The notes beneath the pieces were generated by a model, which worked only from the letters and a program-made list of their open reading frames with translations, did no database searches and was not told the origin of the DNA. This document shows positions 7,230 to 13,247 of a stretch of 13,247 nt of DNA, piece after piece. The stretch comes from Gammaproteobacteria bacterium. Its GTDB lineage: Bacteria; Pseudomonadota; Gammaproteobacteria; JAPPPA01. The stretch is from positions 1 through 13,247 of the forward strand of contig JAPPPA010000121.1 in assembly GCA_028817755.1 (NCBI GenBank), read 5' to 3'. Position numbers and translations under genes: made by a program. The number at the start of each line of letters is the position of its first letter. Position 1 is the first letter of the stretch.

Positions 7230-7253
7230 TTGATGGCGAAGCTTCGCCAACAA
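7230..7253. promoter_or_regulatory. 24-bp near-perfect palindrome in the guaB leader (candidate operator)
   Basis: Eleven of 12 base pairs are symmetrical around 7241/7242, with a perfect 14-bp centre GGCGAAGCTTCGCC (7235-7248) and only A7233/A7250 mismatched. It lies between the predicted guaB start point and ATG 7192. The absence of a natural RNA loop favours a DNA-binding dimer site over a terminator. It does not match the PurR box I know (ACGCAAACGTTTGCGT). The regulator is unknown. Confidence 0.5.
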
Positions 7254-7279
7254 AATGGAAAGGATTAGGTAAACCGCGC

Positions 7280-7310
7280 ATTATAGGCGATTAGGCCACT
7301 TTGCTGTTGC
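7280..7310 (-). promoter_or_regulatory. Predicted guaB promoter: perfect -10, poor -35, GC-rich discriminator
   Basis: On the minus strand a perfect TATAAT lies at 7285-7280 and is followed at once by GCGCGG. At 17-19 nt upstream the best -35 candidates (AACAGC to GCAACA) match TTGACA poorly. A GC-rich discriminator after the -10 is the known mark of ppGpp/DksA-inhibited promoters, which suits guaB. Start point would be near 7273. Confidence 0.6.
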
Positions 7311-7336
7311 CAAATAATGACAACAACACGCTATTT

Positions 7337-7365
7337 TTGGCATTCATTGCGGCGCTACATATAAA
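7337..7365 (+). promoter_or_regulatory. Sigma-70 promoter of xseA
   Basis: TTGGCA (7337-7342), a 17-nt spacer and TATAAA (7360-7365) give five of six matches in each box at ideal spacing. Transcription should start near 7372, only about 12 nt before the xseA ATG. This leaves almost no room for a ribosome-binding site, and none is visible. Confidence 0.75.
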
Positions 7366-7383
7366 AATTTACTAATACAAAAC

Positions 7384-8838
7384 ATGGACTTAACGAAACC
7401 CGACCCAAACAGCCCTGCCGCCAAACGCGCACAACGCAGTGCGGGTACCGTTATTTCGTCCAATCAAAGCAACCCTAACGCGGCAACATCGCCAGCCAAT
7501 AACAACAGAAACGTATTAAGCGTTTCGCAGCTGAATCGCGAAGCCCGCTTACTCCTAGAAAACGGCTTACCTAATATCTGCGTAGAAGGTGAGATTTCTA
7601 ACCTCGCTCGCCCTGCCTCTGGCCACTGGTACTTCACGCTTAAAGACAGCAATGCTCAAATACGCTGCGCCATGTTCCGCCAGCGCAACCGCCTTGTACG
7701 GCCTGCACCCCAGGAAGGCGACAAAGTACAACTACACGGCAAACTCACCCTGTACGAGGCCCGTGGTGACTACCAACTGGTAGTCGACAGCATGCAAGCA
7801 GCCGGTGAAGGCGCCTTGCGCCAAGCCTTTGAAGCCCTACGCCTGAAACTGGAACAGGAAGGCTTATTCGCCGACGAACGCAAACAAGCCCTACCTGAAT
7901 GGCCTAGCACCATTGGTGTGATTACTTCTCCTAGCGGCGCCGCCGTACGAGATATTATCGATGTTTGCGGCAGACGCTATCGCGCAGCCAACATCATTCT
8001 GTACCCAACCAGCGTGCAGGGCGAAACCGCACCAGCCGAAATAAGGCAGGCGCTGCAGCAAGCTATTCAACGAGCCGAGGCCGACGTACTGATTATTGGC
8101 CGTGGCGGTGGTTCTTTAGAAGATTTATGGGCCTTTAACGACGAAGCATTAACTCGCGACGTTGCCGCCTGCCCTATTCCTATTGTGAGCGCCGTAGGCC
8201 ACGAAACAGACTTCTCGCTTTGCGATTTCGCAGCCGATATGCGTGCCCCCACACCCTCGGCGGCAGCTGAATTAGTCACGCCTTTAGCCGAGGACTGGTT
8301 AGCATGGCTAAACACCGTTAGCGGCCAGCTTGTACGCCAACTTGGCCGACGCTTACAAGCCGCACAGCAAACGCTAGATCACACACAGCATCGTTTACAG
8401 CAACAGCATCCACTGAAGCGCTTAGAACCATACCAGCAGCGCCTGAAGCAGCTAGAGCTGCGCCAACACAATGCAATTAAGCAGCTACAATGGCTGCGTA
8501 ACAGCCAAGTTCAGAAATTGAATCAGCGGTTGCAGGCTCAGTCGCCTAGGCAAGCGTTAAACAACGTTGCCAAACAACTCGCCAAACAACAGCAAAGGCT
8601 ACAGCTGGTCGGACAAGCATTAGGCAAACAAGAAGCCCTACGCTTAGCGCAACTTTCAGCCAAGCTCGACGTAGTGAGCCCGCTCGCCACACTCATGCGC
8701 GGCTACGCCATCGCAACCGATCAAACCGGCAAAGCAATTACCGATGCGGCACAAGCTAACACTGGCGATACGATTAACGTAAAACTCGCTAATGGCGATT
8801 TGGACTGCACCGTTAATCACAGCAACCCCGAGTCATAA
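7384..8838 (+). CDS. xseA: Exodeoxyribonuclease VII large subunit
   Basis: Catalytic subunit of exonuclease VII, which degrades single-stranded DNA from both ends and acts in repair. It needs the small subunit XseB, which is not in this window. The 484-residue product has an OB-fold domain (about 45-140, containing PASGHWYFTLKD), the catalytic domain with GVITSPSGAAVRD (178-190), GRGGGSLEDLW (239-249) and VGHETD (271-276), and a Gln/Leu-rich coiled coil (about 310-430) that would hold XseB copies. Compared with E. coli (456) it has an N-terminal extension of some 35 residues, rich in Asn, Ser, Ala and Pro, before the family start at LSVSQLN. No other ATG, GTG or TTG precedes that motif in frame, so ATG 7384 is retained despite lacking a Shine-Dalgarno. 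It is divergent from guaB, with the DUF1853 gene 6 nt downstream. Confidence 0.97.
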   Translation: MDLTKPDPNSPAAKRAQRSAGTVISSNQSNPNAATSPANNNRNVLSVSQLNREARLLLENGLPNICVEGEISNLARPASGHWYFTLKDSNAQIRCAMFRQRNRLVRPAPQEGDKVQLHGKLTLYEARGDYQLVVDSMQAAGEGALRQAFEALRLKLEQEGLFADERKQALPEWPSTIGVITSPSGAAVRDIIDVCGRRYRAANIILYPTSVQGETAPAEIRQALQQAIQRAEADVLIIGRGGGSLEDLWAFNDEALTRDVAACPIPIVSAVGHETDFSLCDFAADMRAPTPSAAAELVTPLAEDWLAWLNTVSGQLVRQLGRRLQAAQQTLDHTQHRLQQQHPLKRLEPYQQRLKQLELRQHNAIKQLQWLRNSQVQKLNQRLQAQSPRQALNNVAKQLAKQQQRLQLVGQALGKQEALRLAQLSAKLDVVSPLATLMRGYAIATDQTGKAITDAAQANTGDTINVKLANGDLDCTVNHSNPES

Positions 8839-8844
8839 CGCCTC

Positions 8845-9711
8845 GTGCCAGCGCCAAGCACCGCTGTAGACCTCACCGCACGCATTGTCCGTGATATCGA
8901 ATGGGTGGTTGGCTCGCAGCCATTGCTATTACCTCCGGGGGACGAGCGTTTTCCGTCAGCCGAATGGTTTACCCAGCAGCTTGCAGAGCTTGAGCCCCAA
9001 TTGCAGGCGCTCAAAGCCGATCCCGCAGCCTGCGAGACGCTTGAATCCAGCATTACGCCTCTGCGACTAGGCGGTTATTTCGAGCAGCTGATTCTTTGGT
9101 GGTTAGATAACAGTGAGAACTACGAAGTACTCGCCCACAACCTTCAAGTAAATAGCCAAGGTCGCACACTCGGTGCCTTTGATTTGATTGTTAAGAACCA
9201 CTTGGAAAACACAACCGAACACTGGGAACTCGCCTGCAAATTCTATTTACAGGATGGCGACAGCAGCAAAATCGAAAGCTGGTTTGGGCCTGCACGCAAA
9301 GACAAATTGGTCGAGAAATACCAACATTTACTCAACCATCAAATAGCCCTGAGCCAACACCCAGACGGCTTCAAAAAACTTGCTGAACAAGGTTGGGAAG
9401 TAGACCGGCACCGCATCATCGTTAAAGGGCGTTTGTTTGGTGACTTTGCTAGGTTGCCGGATGAGGTCAACCCAGATTGCTTAAAAGGCTGGCTAAGCAC
9501 AGCAAACCAATACCAAAGCCGTGAGAATGACTTACCGCTACAGCGACAACATTGGATGAGCCCAATTATTGCAGGCGATATTGCAGCACCGAATGCCGAT
9601 ACCGCGCACCGGCACGGCTGCTTATGTTTAGTCCAAATAGAAGGCGAAAGAGAAATAAGCCGCGGCTTTGTTGTGCCCGATGACTGGACACAACAGTCAA
9701 AATCAAACTAG
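8845..9711 (+). CDS. DUF1853 family protein, possible PD-(D/E)XK nuclease fold
   Basis: A 288-residue cytoplasmic protein without signal peptide or membrane segment, which I recognise as DUF1853; its biochemical role is unknown. The central block GAFDLIV (Asp113) followed about 15 residues later by WELACKFYL (Glu128, Lys132) resembles the D...E...K core of PD-(D/E)XK nucleases, though with ExxxK spacing instead of ExK. An earlier helix with Glu80 (GGYFEQLILWW) fits the alpha-helical acid of that fold. This is inference from pattern. It starts with GTG 8845, 6 nt after the xseA stop, with no clear Shine-Dalgarno and no alternative ATG near the N-terminus in frame, so coupled translation with xseA is likely. 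Pairing with an exonuclease gene would suit a role in nucleic-acid metabolism. Its TAG (9709-9711) directly abuts the der stop on the opposite strand. Confidence 0.8.
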   Translation: MPAPSTAVDLTARIVRDIEWVVGSQPLLLPPGDERFPSAEWFTQQLAELEPQLQALKADPAACETLESSITPLRLGGYFEQLILWWLDNSENYEVLAHNLQVNSQGRTLGAFDLIVKNHLENTTEHWELACKFYLQDGDSSKIESWFGPARKDKLVEKYQHLLNHQIALSQHPDGFKKLAEQGWEVDRHRIIVKGRLFGDFARLPDEVNPDCLKGWLSTANQYQSRENDLPLQRQHWMSPIIAGDIAAPNADTAHRHGCLCLVQIEGEREISRGFVVPDDWTQQSKSN

Positions 9712-11136
9712 TTATTTGTGCTTATTCTGGCGCGCTTTCTTACGTGAAAAACGGCGCTGGCGGTGCGCACGCTTAGCTTGGCGCTCACTGATTGCGCCAG
9801 TCGTACGCTTGCCCTCATAAGGGTTTTCACCATCACGAAACTCTAAGGCAACAGGCGTGCCCCAAAGATTGAAGGTTTCACGGTAATAGTTCTGCAAATA
9901 GCGCTTATAGCTATTCGGCAATTTATCGGTACGGCTGCCGTGAATCACAATCCGTGGTGGATTACTGCCACCTTGGTGCGCATAGCGCAGCTTCACGCGA
10001 CGACCACCCACCATTGGCGGCGGATGCGTTGCCGTCGCAATTTCTAAGTGCTTGGTTAAATCCGGTGTACGGATCTTAGTTAGCGCAGCCTTATAAGCTT
10101 CTTTAACAGAACCATAAAGGTCACCTACTGCGGTGCCGTGCAAGGCAGAAATGAAGTGCAGTTTGGCGAAAGTCGCAAACGGCAATTTGATTTCTAGCTG
10201 ATGCTTAATCCAATCGCGTTCGTCTTGCTGTAGGCCATCCCATTTATTCACGGCCACAACCAGCGCGCGGCCACGTTCCACCACCAAACCCATTAGGCGA
10301 GCATCTTGCTCGGCAATCTCGGTGTGCGCGTCCAACACCGCAATCACTACATTAGCCTCATCAACAGCTTGTAGCGCTTTGGTTACGCTGTATTTCTCAA
10401 TGTCGAGATCAATACGCGTACGTCGACGTACACCCGCCGTATCAATCAGCGTGTAGTTTTGACCATCGCGCTCGAATGGCACGTAAATGCTGTCTCGCGT
10501 AGTACCGGCAATTTCAGACGCCACCACCCGCTCTTCACCCAACATGCGGTTAATCAATGTTGATTTACCTGCATTCGGGCGACCAATCACGGCAACCTTA
10601 ATGCCGCGATCGGTTTCTTCTTCCGTTTCAGCTTCTTCTTCCGCTTGTGGCAGATCAGCTAAAACATCATTAATAAAATTTTGTACGCCTTCACCATGCG
10701 CAGCAGATACAGCACGCGGTTCGCCCAAACCTAATGCGTGGAACTCAGCACCTGCAACGGCTTTATTCAAGCCTTCGGTTTTGTTCACCACCAAGTAGAC
10801 TTTCTTGCGCAAGCGGCGCATATCGTCTGCCATGGTTTCATCGTAGGTGCGCACACCATCAACGCCATCCACCATAAACAATACGGCGTCGGCTTCTTCG
10901 ATAGCTTTGTCTACTTGCTCACGAATTTGGTCATCAATAATGTCCGACTCGCCGGTAATACCGCCGGTATCAACAACAATGTAAGGACGATCACCGCGCT
11001 GACCAAAACCATATTGGCGGTCACGCGTAAGACCCGGATAGTCCGCAACTAATGCGTCACGACTACGGGTGAGGTAATTGAATAACGTTGATTTGCCAAC
11101 ATTTGGGCGACCAACTAAGGCGAGGACTGGAAGCAT
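9712..11136 (-). CDS. der: Ribosome biogenesis GTPase Der (EngA)
   Basis: Essential double-GTPase needed for maturation of the 50S ribosomal subunit. The 474-residue product shows both G domains: domain 1 with GRPNVGKS (9-16), DTGG (56-59) and NKTE (118-121); domain 2 with GRPNAGKS (185-192), DTAG (232-235) and NKWD (297-300). A KH-like RNA-binding domain (about 350-440) and a Lys/Arg-rich tail follow. An acidic linker (about 165-177) joins the G domains, as is common in gammaproteobacterial Der. ATG 11136 follows the bamB stop by 7 nt, with AAGG (11143-11146) five nt upstream; this site overlaps the bamB stop, pointing to operon translation. It is last in the yfgM - unknown - bamB - der cluster and ends without spacer against the DUF1853 gene. 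Confidence 0.98.
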   Translation of the reverse strand: MLPVLALVGRPNVGKSTLFNYLTRSRDALVADYPGLTRDRQYGFGQRGDRPYIVVDTGGITGESDIIDDQIREQVDKAIEEADAVLFMVDGVDGVRTYDETMADDMRRLRKKVYLVVNKTEGLNKAVAGAEFHALGLGEPRAVSAAHGEGVQNFINDVLADLPQAEEEAETEEETDRGIKVAVIGRPNAGKSTLINRMLGEERVVASEIAGTTRDSIYVPFERDGQNYTLIDTAGVRRRTRIDLDIEKYSVTKALQAVDEANVVIAVLDAHTEIAEQDARLMGLVVERGRALVVAVNKWDGLQQDERDWIKHQLEIKLPFATFAKLHFISALHGTAVGDLYGSVKEAYKAALTKIRTPDLTKHLEIATATHPPPMVGGRRVKLRYAHQGGSNPPRIVIHGSRTDKLPNSYKRYLQNYYRETFNLWGTPVALEFRDGENPYEGKRTTGAISERQAKRAHRQRRFSRKKARQNKHK

Positions 11137-11143
11137 TATTGCC

Positions 11144-12466
11144 TTATTCCACCTCTAGCAACTGCCACATCGACAGTAGGCCACCGCGAGAAAGCGTTAA
11201 GATTTGGTCTTCTTCCACCGCCGGTGCAGTGGCGTATTCGCCAGTAATGCTCTTCGCGAAATCTAGATCACCCGTGGCGCGCTCGTAAAAATAAAGACGA
11301 CCAAGATTGTCTAACACCAACGGCGCACCCATCGCAGATGTCGTCGCTACAACACGACGATCACCTTCGTCTTCTTCTGCCACAAGATCATCGCGCTTCC
11401 AAAGAATACGGCCACTGCGTGAATCCAGTGCGTGCAGCGCATTGTCTGTGTCAGTTACATAAACACGACGTAGATCAGCGGCAACACCGGTCACACTGGC
11501 AATATCTGCTTGCCACAACGCACGGCCACGCTTTAGCGACCACGCCCCCAGCTTGCCGCCCCAAGAAGAAGCAAAAACATCTCCACGGTAATGGGCGATA
11601 GCACCATCAATATCCGCCAAGCGCTCTAACTCATTACGACCAGTTGGCGAGACTAATTCATCAGCCCAAACGCCGGTGCCATCAAGCAATTTATTCACCG
11701 TCATACGGCCATTGTCATGACCGCTCACCACTAAACCATCAACCGCTAGCGGTGTTGATAAACCACGTAATGTTAAACGCGGTACTTTTTGTTCTTGCAC
11801 CCAGATGGTCTCACCGTCGCGAGCACGCAGACCGGTTAAGTTGCCAGCACTGGTGTAAGCCACAACCACTTCGCCTACCTGCGCACGACCCACGGCCGCC
11901 AAGGCTAATACTTCACCGCCAATAGCGGCACGCCACTGTTCTGAACCGTCGACACGAGACAACGCAATCGCTTCGCCTTCATCGGTACCAACAATCACAA
12001 ATTCACTTGAGAAGCTCACACCCGAAGCAAGGTCACGCACTTTGCGCTTCCATAGGCGTTCACCACTGTTGCGATCAAAGCAATAAACCGCACCACGACC
12101 AGCCGCACAGGCTTGTTCGCCATCAATAGCTGGGCGGAAATGCATTAAGAACTGACCGTCGCCATCAATCTGGGCAGTCCAAAGCGACTTCAACTGGTGG
12201 TCGCCATTGCCTTTAACAAGGTACGGCTTAGAGAACAATGTTGGGTATTCAACAGCGCCCGACTCTTTCTCAGGTTCTGGCTCAGGCTCAGCAACAACCT
12301 CGGCAGCTTCAACCTCAGCACTTTCACTTTCTGGAATACCCAGTTCTTCAGCCGTTGCCACTGGGGCCGTGTCGGCACCACCTCGGCTAGCGCAGGCTGA
12401 CAGTAGCAAAAGCACGCAGAATGCAGAGAATAGCTGTACAAAAGTTTTTTTAGCGCTGGCAAACAT
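11144..12466 (-). CDS. bamB: Outer-membrane assembly lipoprotein BamB (beta-propeller)
   Basis: Lipoprotein of the BAM complex, which folds beta-barrel proteins into the outer membrane. The start is placed at ATG 12464-12466 because GGAG lies 6 nt upstream (12473-12476); an in-frame TTG at 12478 would overrun that site. This gives 440 residues with signal peptide and lipobox LSAC, lipidated Cys25. Ala at +2 predicts outer-membrane sorting. Residues about 30-70 form a Glu/Pro/Ala-rich linker, longer than in E. coli BamB (392 in total). The rest is PQQ-like repeats (for example AGRGAVYCFDRNSGERLWKR, LHALDSRSGRILWKR), giving the eight-bladed propeller. It follows an unrecognised acidic-repeat gene and precedes der by 7 nt, in the conserved yfgM-bamB-der order. 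No promoter was identified in the 48-nt gap upstream, which contains a small hairpin. Confidence 0.96.
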   Translation of the reverse strand: MFASAKKTFVQLFSAFCVLLLLSACASRGGADTAPVATAEELGIPESESAEVEAAEVVAEPEPEPEKESGAVEYPTLFSKPYLVKGNGDHQLKSLWTAQIDGDGQFLMHFRPAIDGEQACAAGRGAVYCFDRNSGERLWKRKVRDLASGVSFSSEFVIVGTDEGEAIALSRVDGSEQWRAAIGGEVLALAAVGRAQVGEVVVAYTSAGNLTGLRARDGETIWVQEQKVPRLTLRGLSTPLAVDGLVVSGHDNGRMTVNKLLDGTGVWADELVSPTGRNELERLADIDGAIAHYRGDVFASSWGGKLGAWSLKRGRALWQADIASVTGVAADLRRVYVTDTDNALHALDSRSGRILWKRDDLVAEEDEGDRRVVATTSAMGAPLVLDNLGRLYFYERATGDLDFAKSITGEYATAPAVEEDQILTLSRGGLLSMWQLLEVE

Positions 12467-12487
12467 GCCTTGCTCCAATCAGGTTTA

Positions 12488-12505
12488 TTGCAGCTTCTGC
12501 TGCAA
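12488..12505. repeat. Small perfect hairpin upstream of bamB
   Basis: TTGCAGC (12488-12494), loop TTCT, GCTGCAA (12499-12505): a perfect 7-bp stem in the 48-nt gap between the acidic-repeat gene and bamB. On the minus strand it is followed by AATAAACC and not a T-run, so it is not a normal terminator. It lies about 12 nt upstream of the bamB Shine-Dalgarno and could protect or tune the downstream message. Confidence 0.5.
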
Positions 12506-12514
12506 GTTAAGAAT

Positions 12515-13003
12515 TTAGTCGTCGTCCCAAATATCTTCTAACGGCTGCGCAGATTCGCTGCGCTGACCATTCCAAGGGTCTGGATTCTCTTCGGTTGGTA
12601 GCGGAATACCAAAACCAGATTCATTGGTTTCATCTTCTTCGTCTAGCACAACCCGATAAAGTTCTGGCGCTACCGCATCACGCCCCTCGGCTTTAGCGTT
12701 GGCTTTAGACCGAGCATCCCCGGGAAAACGAATCGGCATCCCGCAAACGCCATCTTCGTCTTCATCCTCGTCATCAAGAATGATGCACTCCTGTTTAACT
12801 GGAGGCTGCTTCGATGGCGGCTCTACTGACTTAGGGTCTTGTTCTGGGCTTGGTTCTACCGACTTCCGGCCCCATAGGGGAATACCAAACCCGCTTTCAC
12901 CATCCTCGTCTTCCTCATCAAGAATGATGAGGCTGTCTTCAGCTGTAATAGCGAAACTGGGCAGACCCAATAGCGCCAATACTAGAAACAGCCGAAGCAA
13001 CAC
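12515..13003 (-). CDS. Unrecognised small secreted protein with three acidic LDEEDE...GFGIPL repeats
   Basis: I do not recognise a family. The 162-residue product begins with a signal-peptide-like segment (MLLRLFLVLALLGLPSFA, then ITAED), so it is probably periplasmic. It contains three copies of one motif: about 24-43 (LDEEDEDGESGFGIPL), 73-92 (LDDEDEDEDGVCGMPI) and 116-135 (LDEEDETNESGFGIPL). Each has two or three hydrophobic residues before the acidic run and a GF/MGIP-like end. Between the first two, KSVEP occurs twice (47-51, 58-62). The second copy holds the only cysteines of the mature part, Cys73 and Cys87. Acidic runs with DxDxDG character recall calcium-binding loops, but this is a guess. 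It starts with GTG 13003; an AGG (13011-13013) overlapping the yfgM stop is 7 nt upstream, supporting operon translation. It sits between yfgM and bamB, two genes I know as usually adjacent. Confidence 0.85.
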   Translation of the reverse strand: MLLRLFLVLALLGLPSFAITAEDSLIILDEEDEDGESGFGIPLWGRKSVEPSPEQDPKSVEPPSKQPPVKQECIILDDEDEDEDGVCGMPIRFPGDARSKANAKAEGRDAVAPELYRVVLDEEDETNESGFGIPLPTEENPDPWNGQRSESAQPLEDIWDDD

Positions 13004-13011
13004 AGTAAAGC

Positions 13012-13247
13012 CTATTTAGCTACTGCAAGATCATCCAATTTCATTTGCAACAACGCCTGGCTACCCAAATCAGGATCCCACTGTGCCAATGCAGCTTGGT
13101 ATGCCGTACGCGCGTTTTCTGCATTTTCTAGCGATAACCAAGCGTCACCACGAAGCTCTTCGTATAAAGCAGCAAATTCACCACCAGTTTTGCCGTCGAG
13201 GGTGTCGATTGCAGCTTGTGCATTACCTTGGCTAAATATCTGCACAC
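13012..13247 (-). CDS. yfgM: YfgM-like tetratricopeptide protein, partial (C-terminal part only)
   Basis: The 78 visible residues show TPR-like helical repeats (for example YEELRGDAWLSLENAENARTAYQAALAQ) and end in LQMKLDDLAVAK, similar to the C-terminus of YfgM, an inner-membrane-anchored periplasmic partner of the SecYEG translocon and PpiD. The N-terminus, including the membrane anchor, is outside the window; the GTG codon at 13243-13245 is an internal valine and not the start. Identification rests on the TPR pattern and on the yfgM-bamB-der gene order, so another TPR protein is possible but unlikely. Its TAG (13012-13014) overlaps the putative ribosome site of the next gene, 8 nt upstream of that gene's start. 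Confidence 0.85.
   Translation of the reverse strand, partial: VQIFSQGNAQAAIDTLDGKTGGEFAALYEELRGDAWLSLENAENARTAYQAALAQWDPDLGSQALLQMKLDDLAVAK

Noticed and set aside
8845..8850. Reading DUF1853 as part of an XseA fusion or read-through
   Set aside because: xseA ends with TAA at 8836-8838 and the next gene starts afresh at GTG 8845; both match their family boundaries.
12699..13019. Plus-strand ORF with long serine runs
   Set aside because: The serines are the complement of the Asp/Glu codon repeats in the minus-strand acidic-repeat gene, which has a signal peptide and operon position in its favour.

Overview
The window looks like a stretch of chromosome from a free-living gammaproteobacterium, most likely marine and near the Pseudomonadales/Cellvibrionales. 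That placement is inferred from protein similarity to E. coli and Pseudomonas families recalled from memory, from conserved gene order (xseA divergent from guaBA, mltF beside tadA, yfgM-bamB-der) and from the acid-rich tails and linkers of several proteins. No search was run.

Layout. Positions 1-1684 (minus) hold the first two thirds of clpB, behind a textbook sigma-32 heat-shock promoter. mltF (plus) is divergent from it. Convergent to mltF is a minus-strand purine block: guaB, guaA and tadA. guaA and tadA overlap at TAATG. A 231-bp multi-hairpin element lies exactly between the mltF and tadA stop codons, and a related palindromic repeat fills the guaB-guaA gap. A 191-bp divergent control region (7193-7383) separates guaB from a plus-strand pair, xseA and a DUF1853 gene. 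This pair runs tail-to-tail, with no spacer, into the minus-strand envelope operon yfgM (partial) - unknown acidic-repeat gene - bamB - der.

How the genes work together. guaB and guaA make GMP from IMP, and tadA makes the wobble inosine of tRNA-Arg. xseA encodes the large subunit of exonuclease VII and is probably cotranscribed with a putative nuclease-fold DUF1853 protein. YfgM (Sec translocon periplasmic chaperone), BamB (outer-membrane beta-barrel assembly) and Der (50S maturation GTPase) form a widely conserved cluster. Here the cluster carries an extra small secreted protein with three copies of an acidic LD(E/D)EDE...GFGIPL motif, which I do not recognise.

The most notable items are (1) the 3298-3528 element: 37-bp terminal inverted repeats, a TTAA duplication, three internal hairpins filling nearly every base, and a core shared with the 5611-5733 repeat; and (2) the triple-repeat acidic periplasmic protein at 12515-13003. 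No rRNA, tRNA, CRISPR array or complete transposase gene was seen. No gene-free stretch exceeds 300 bases.
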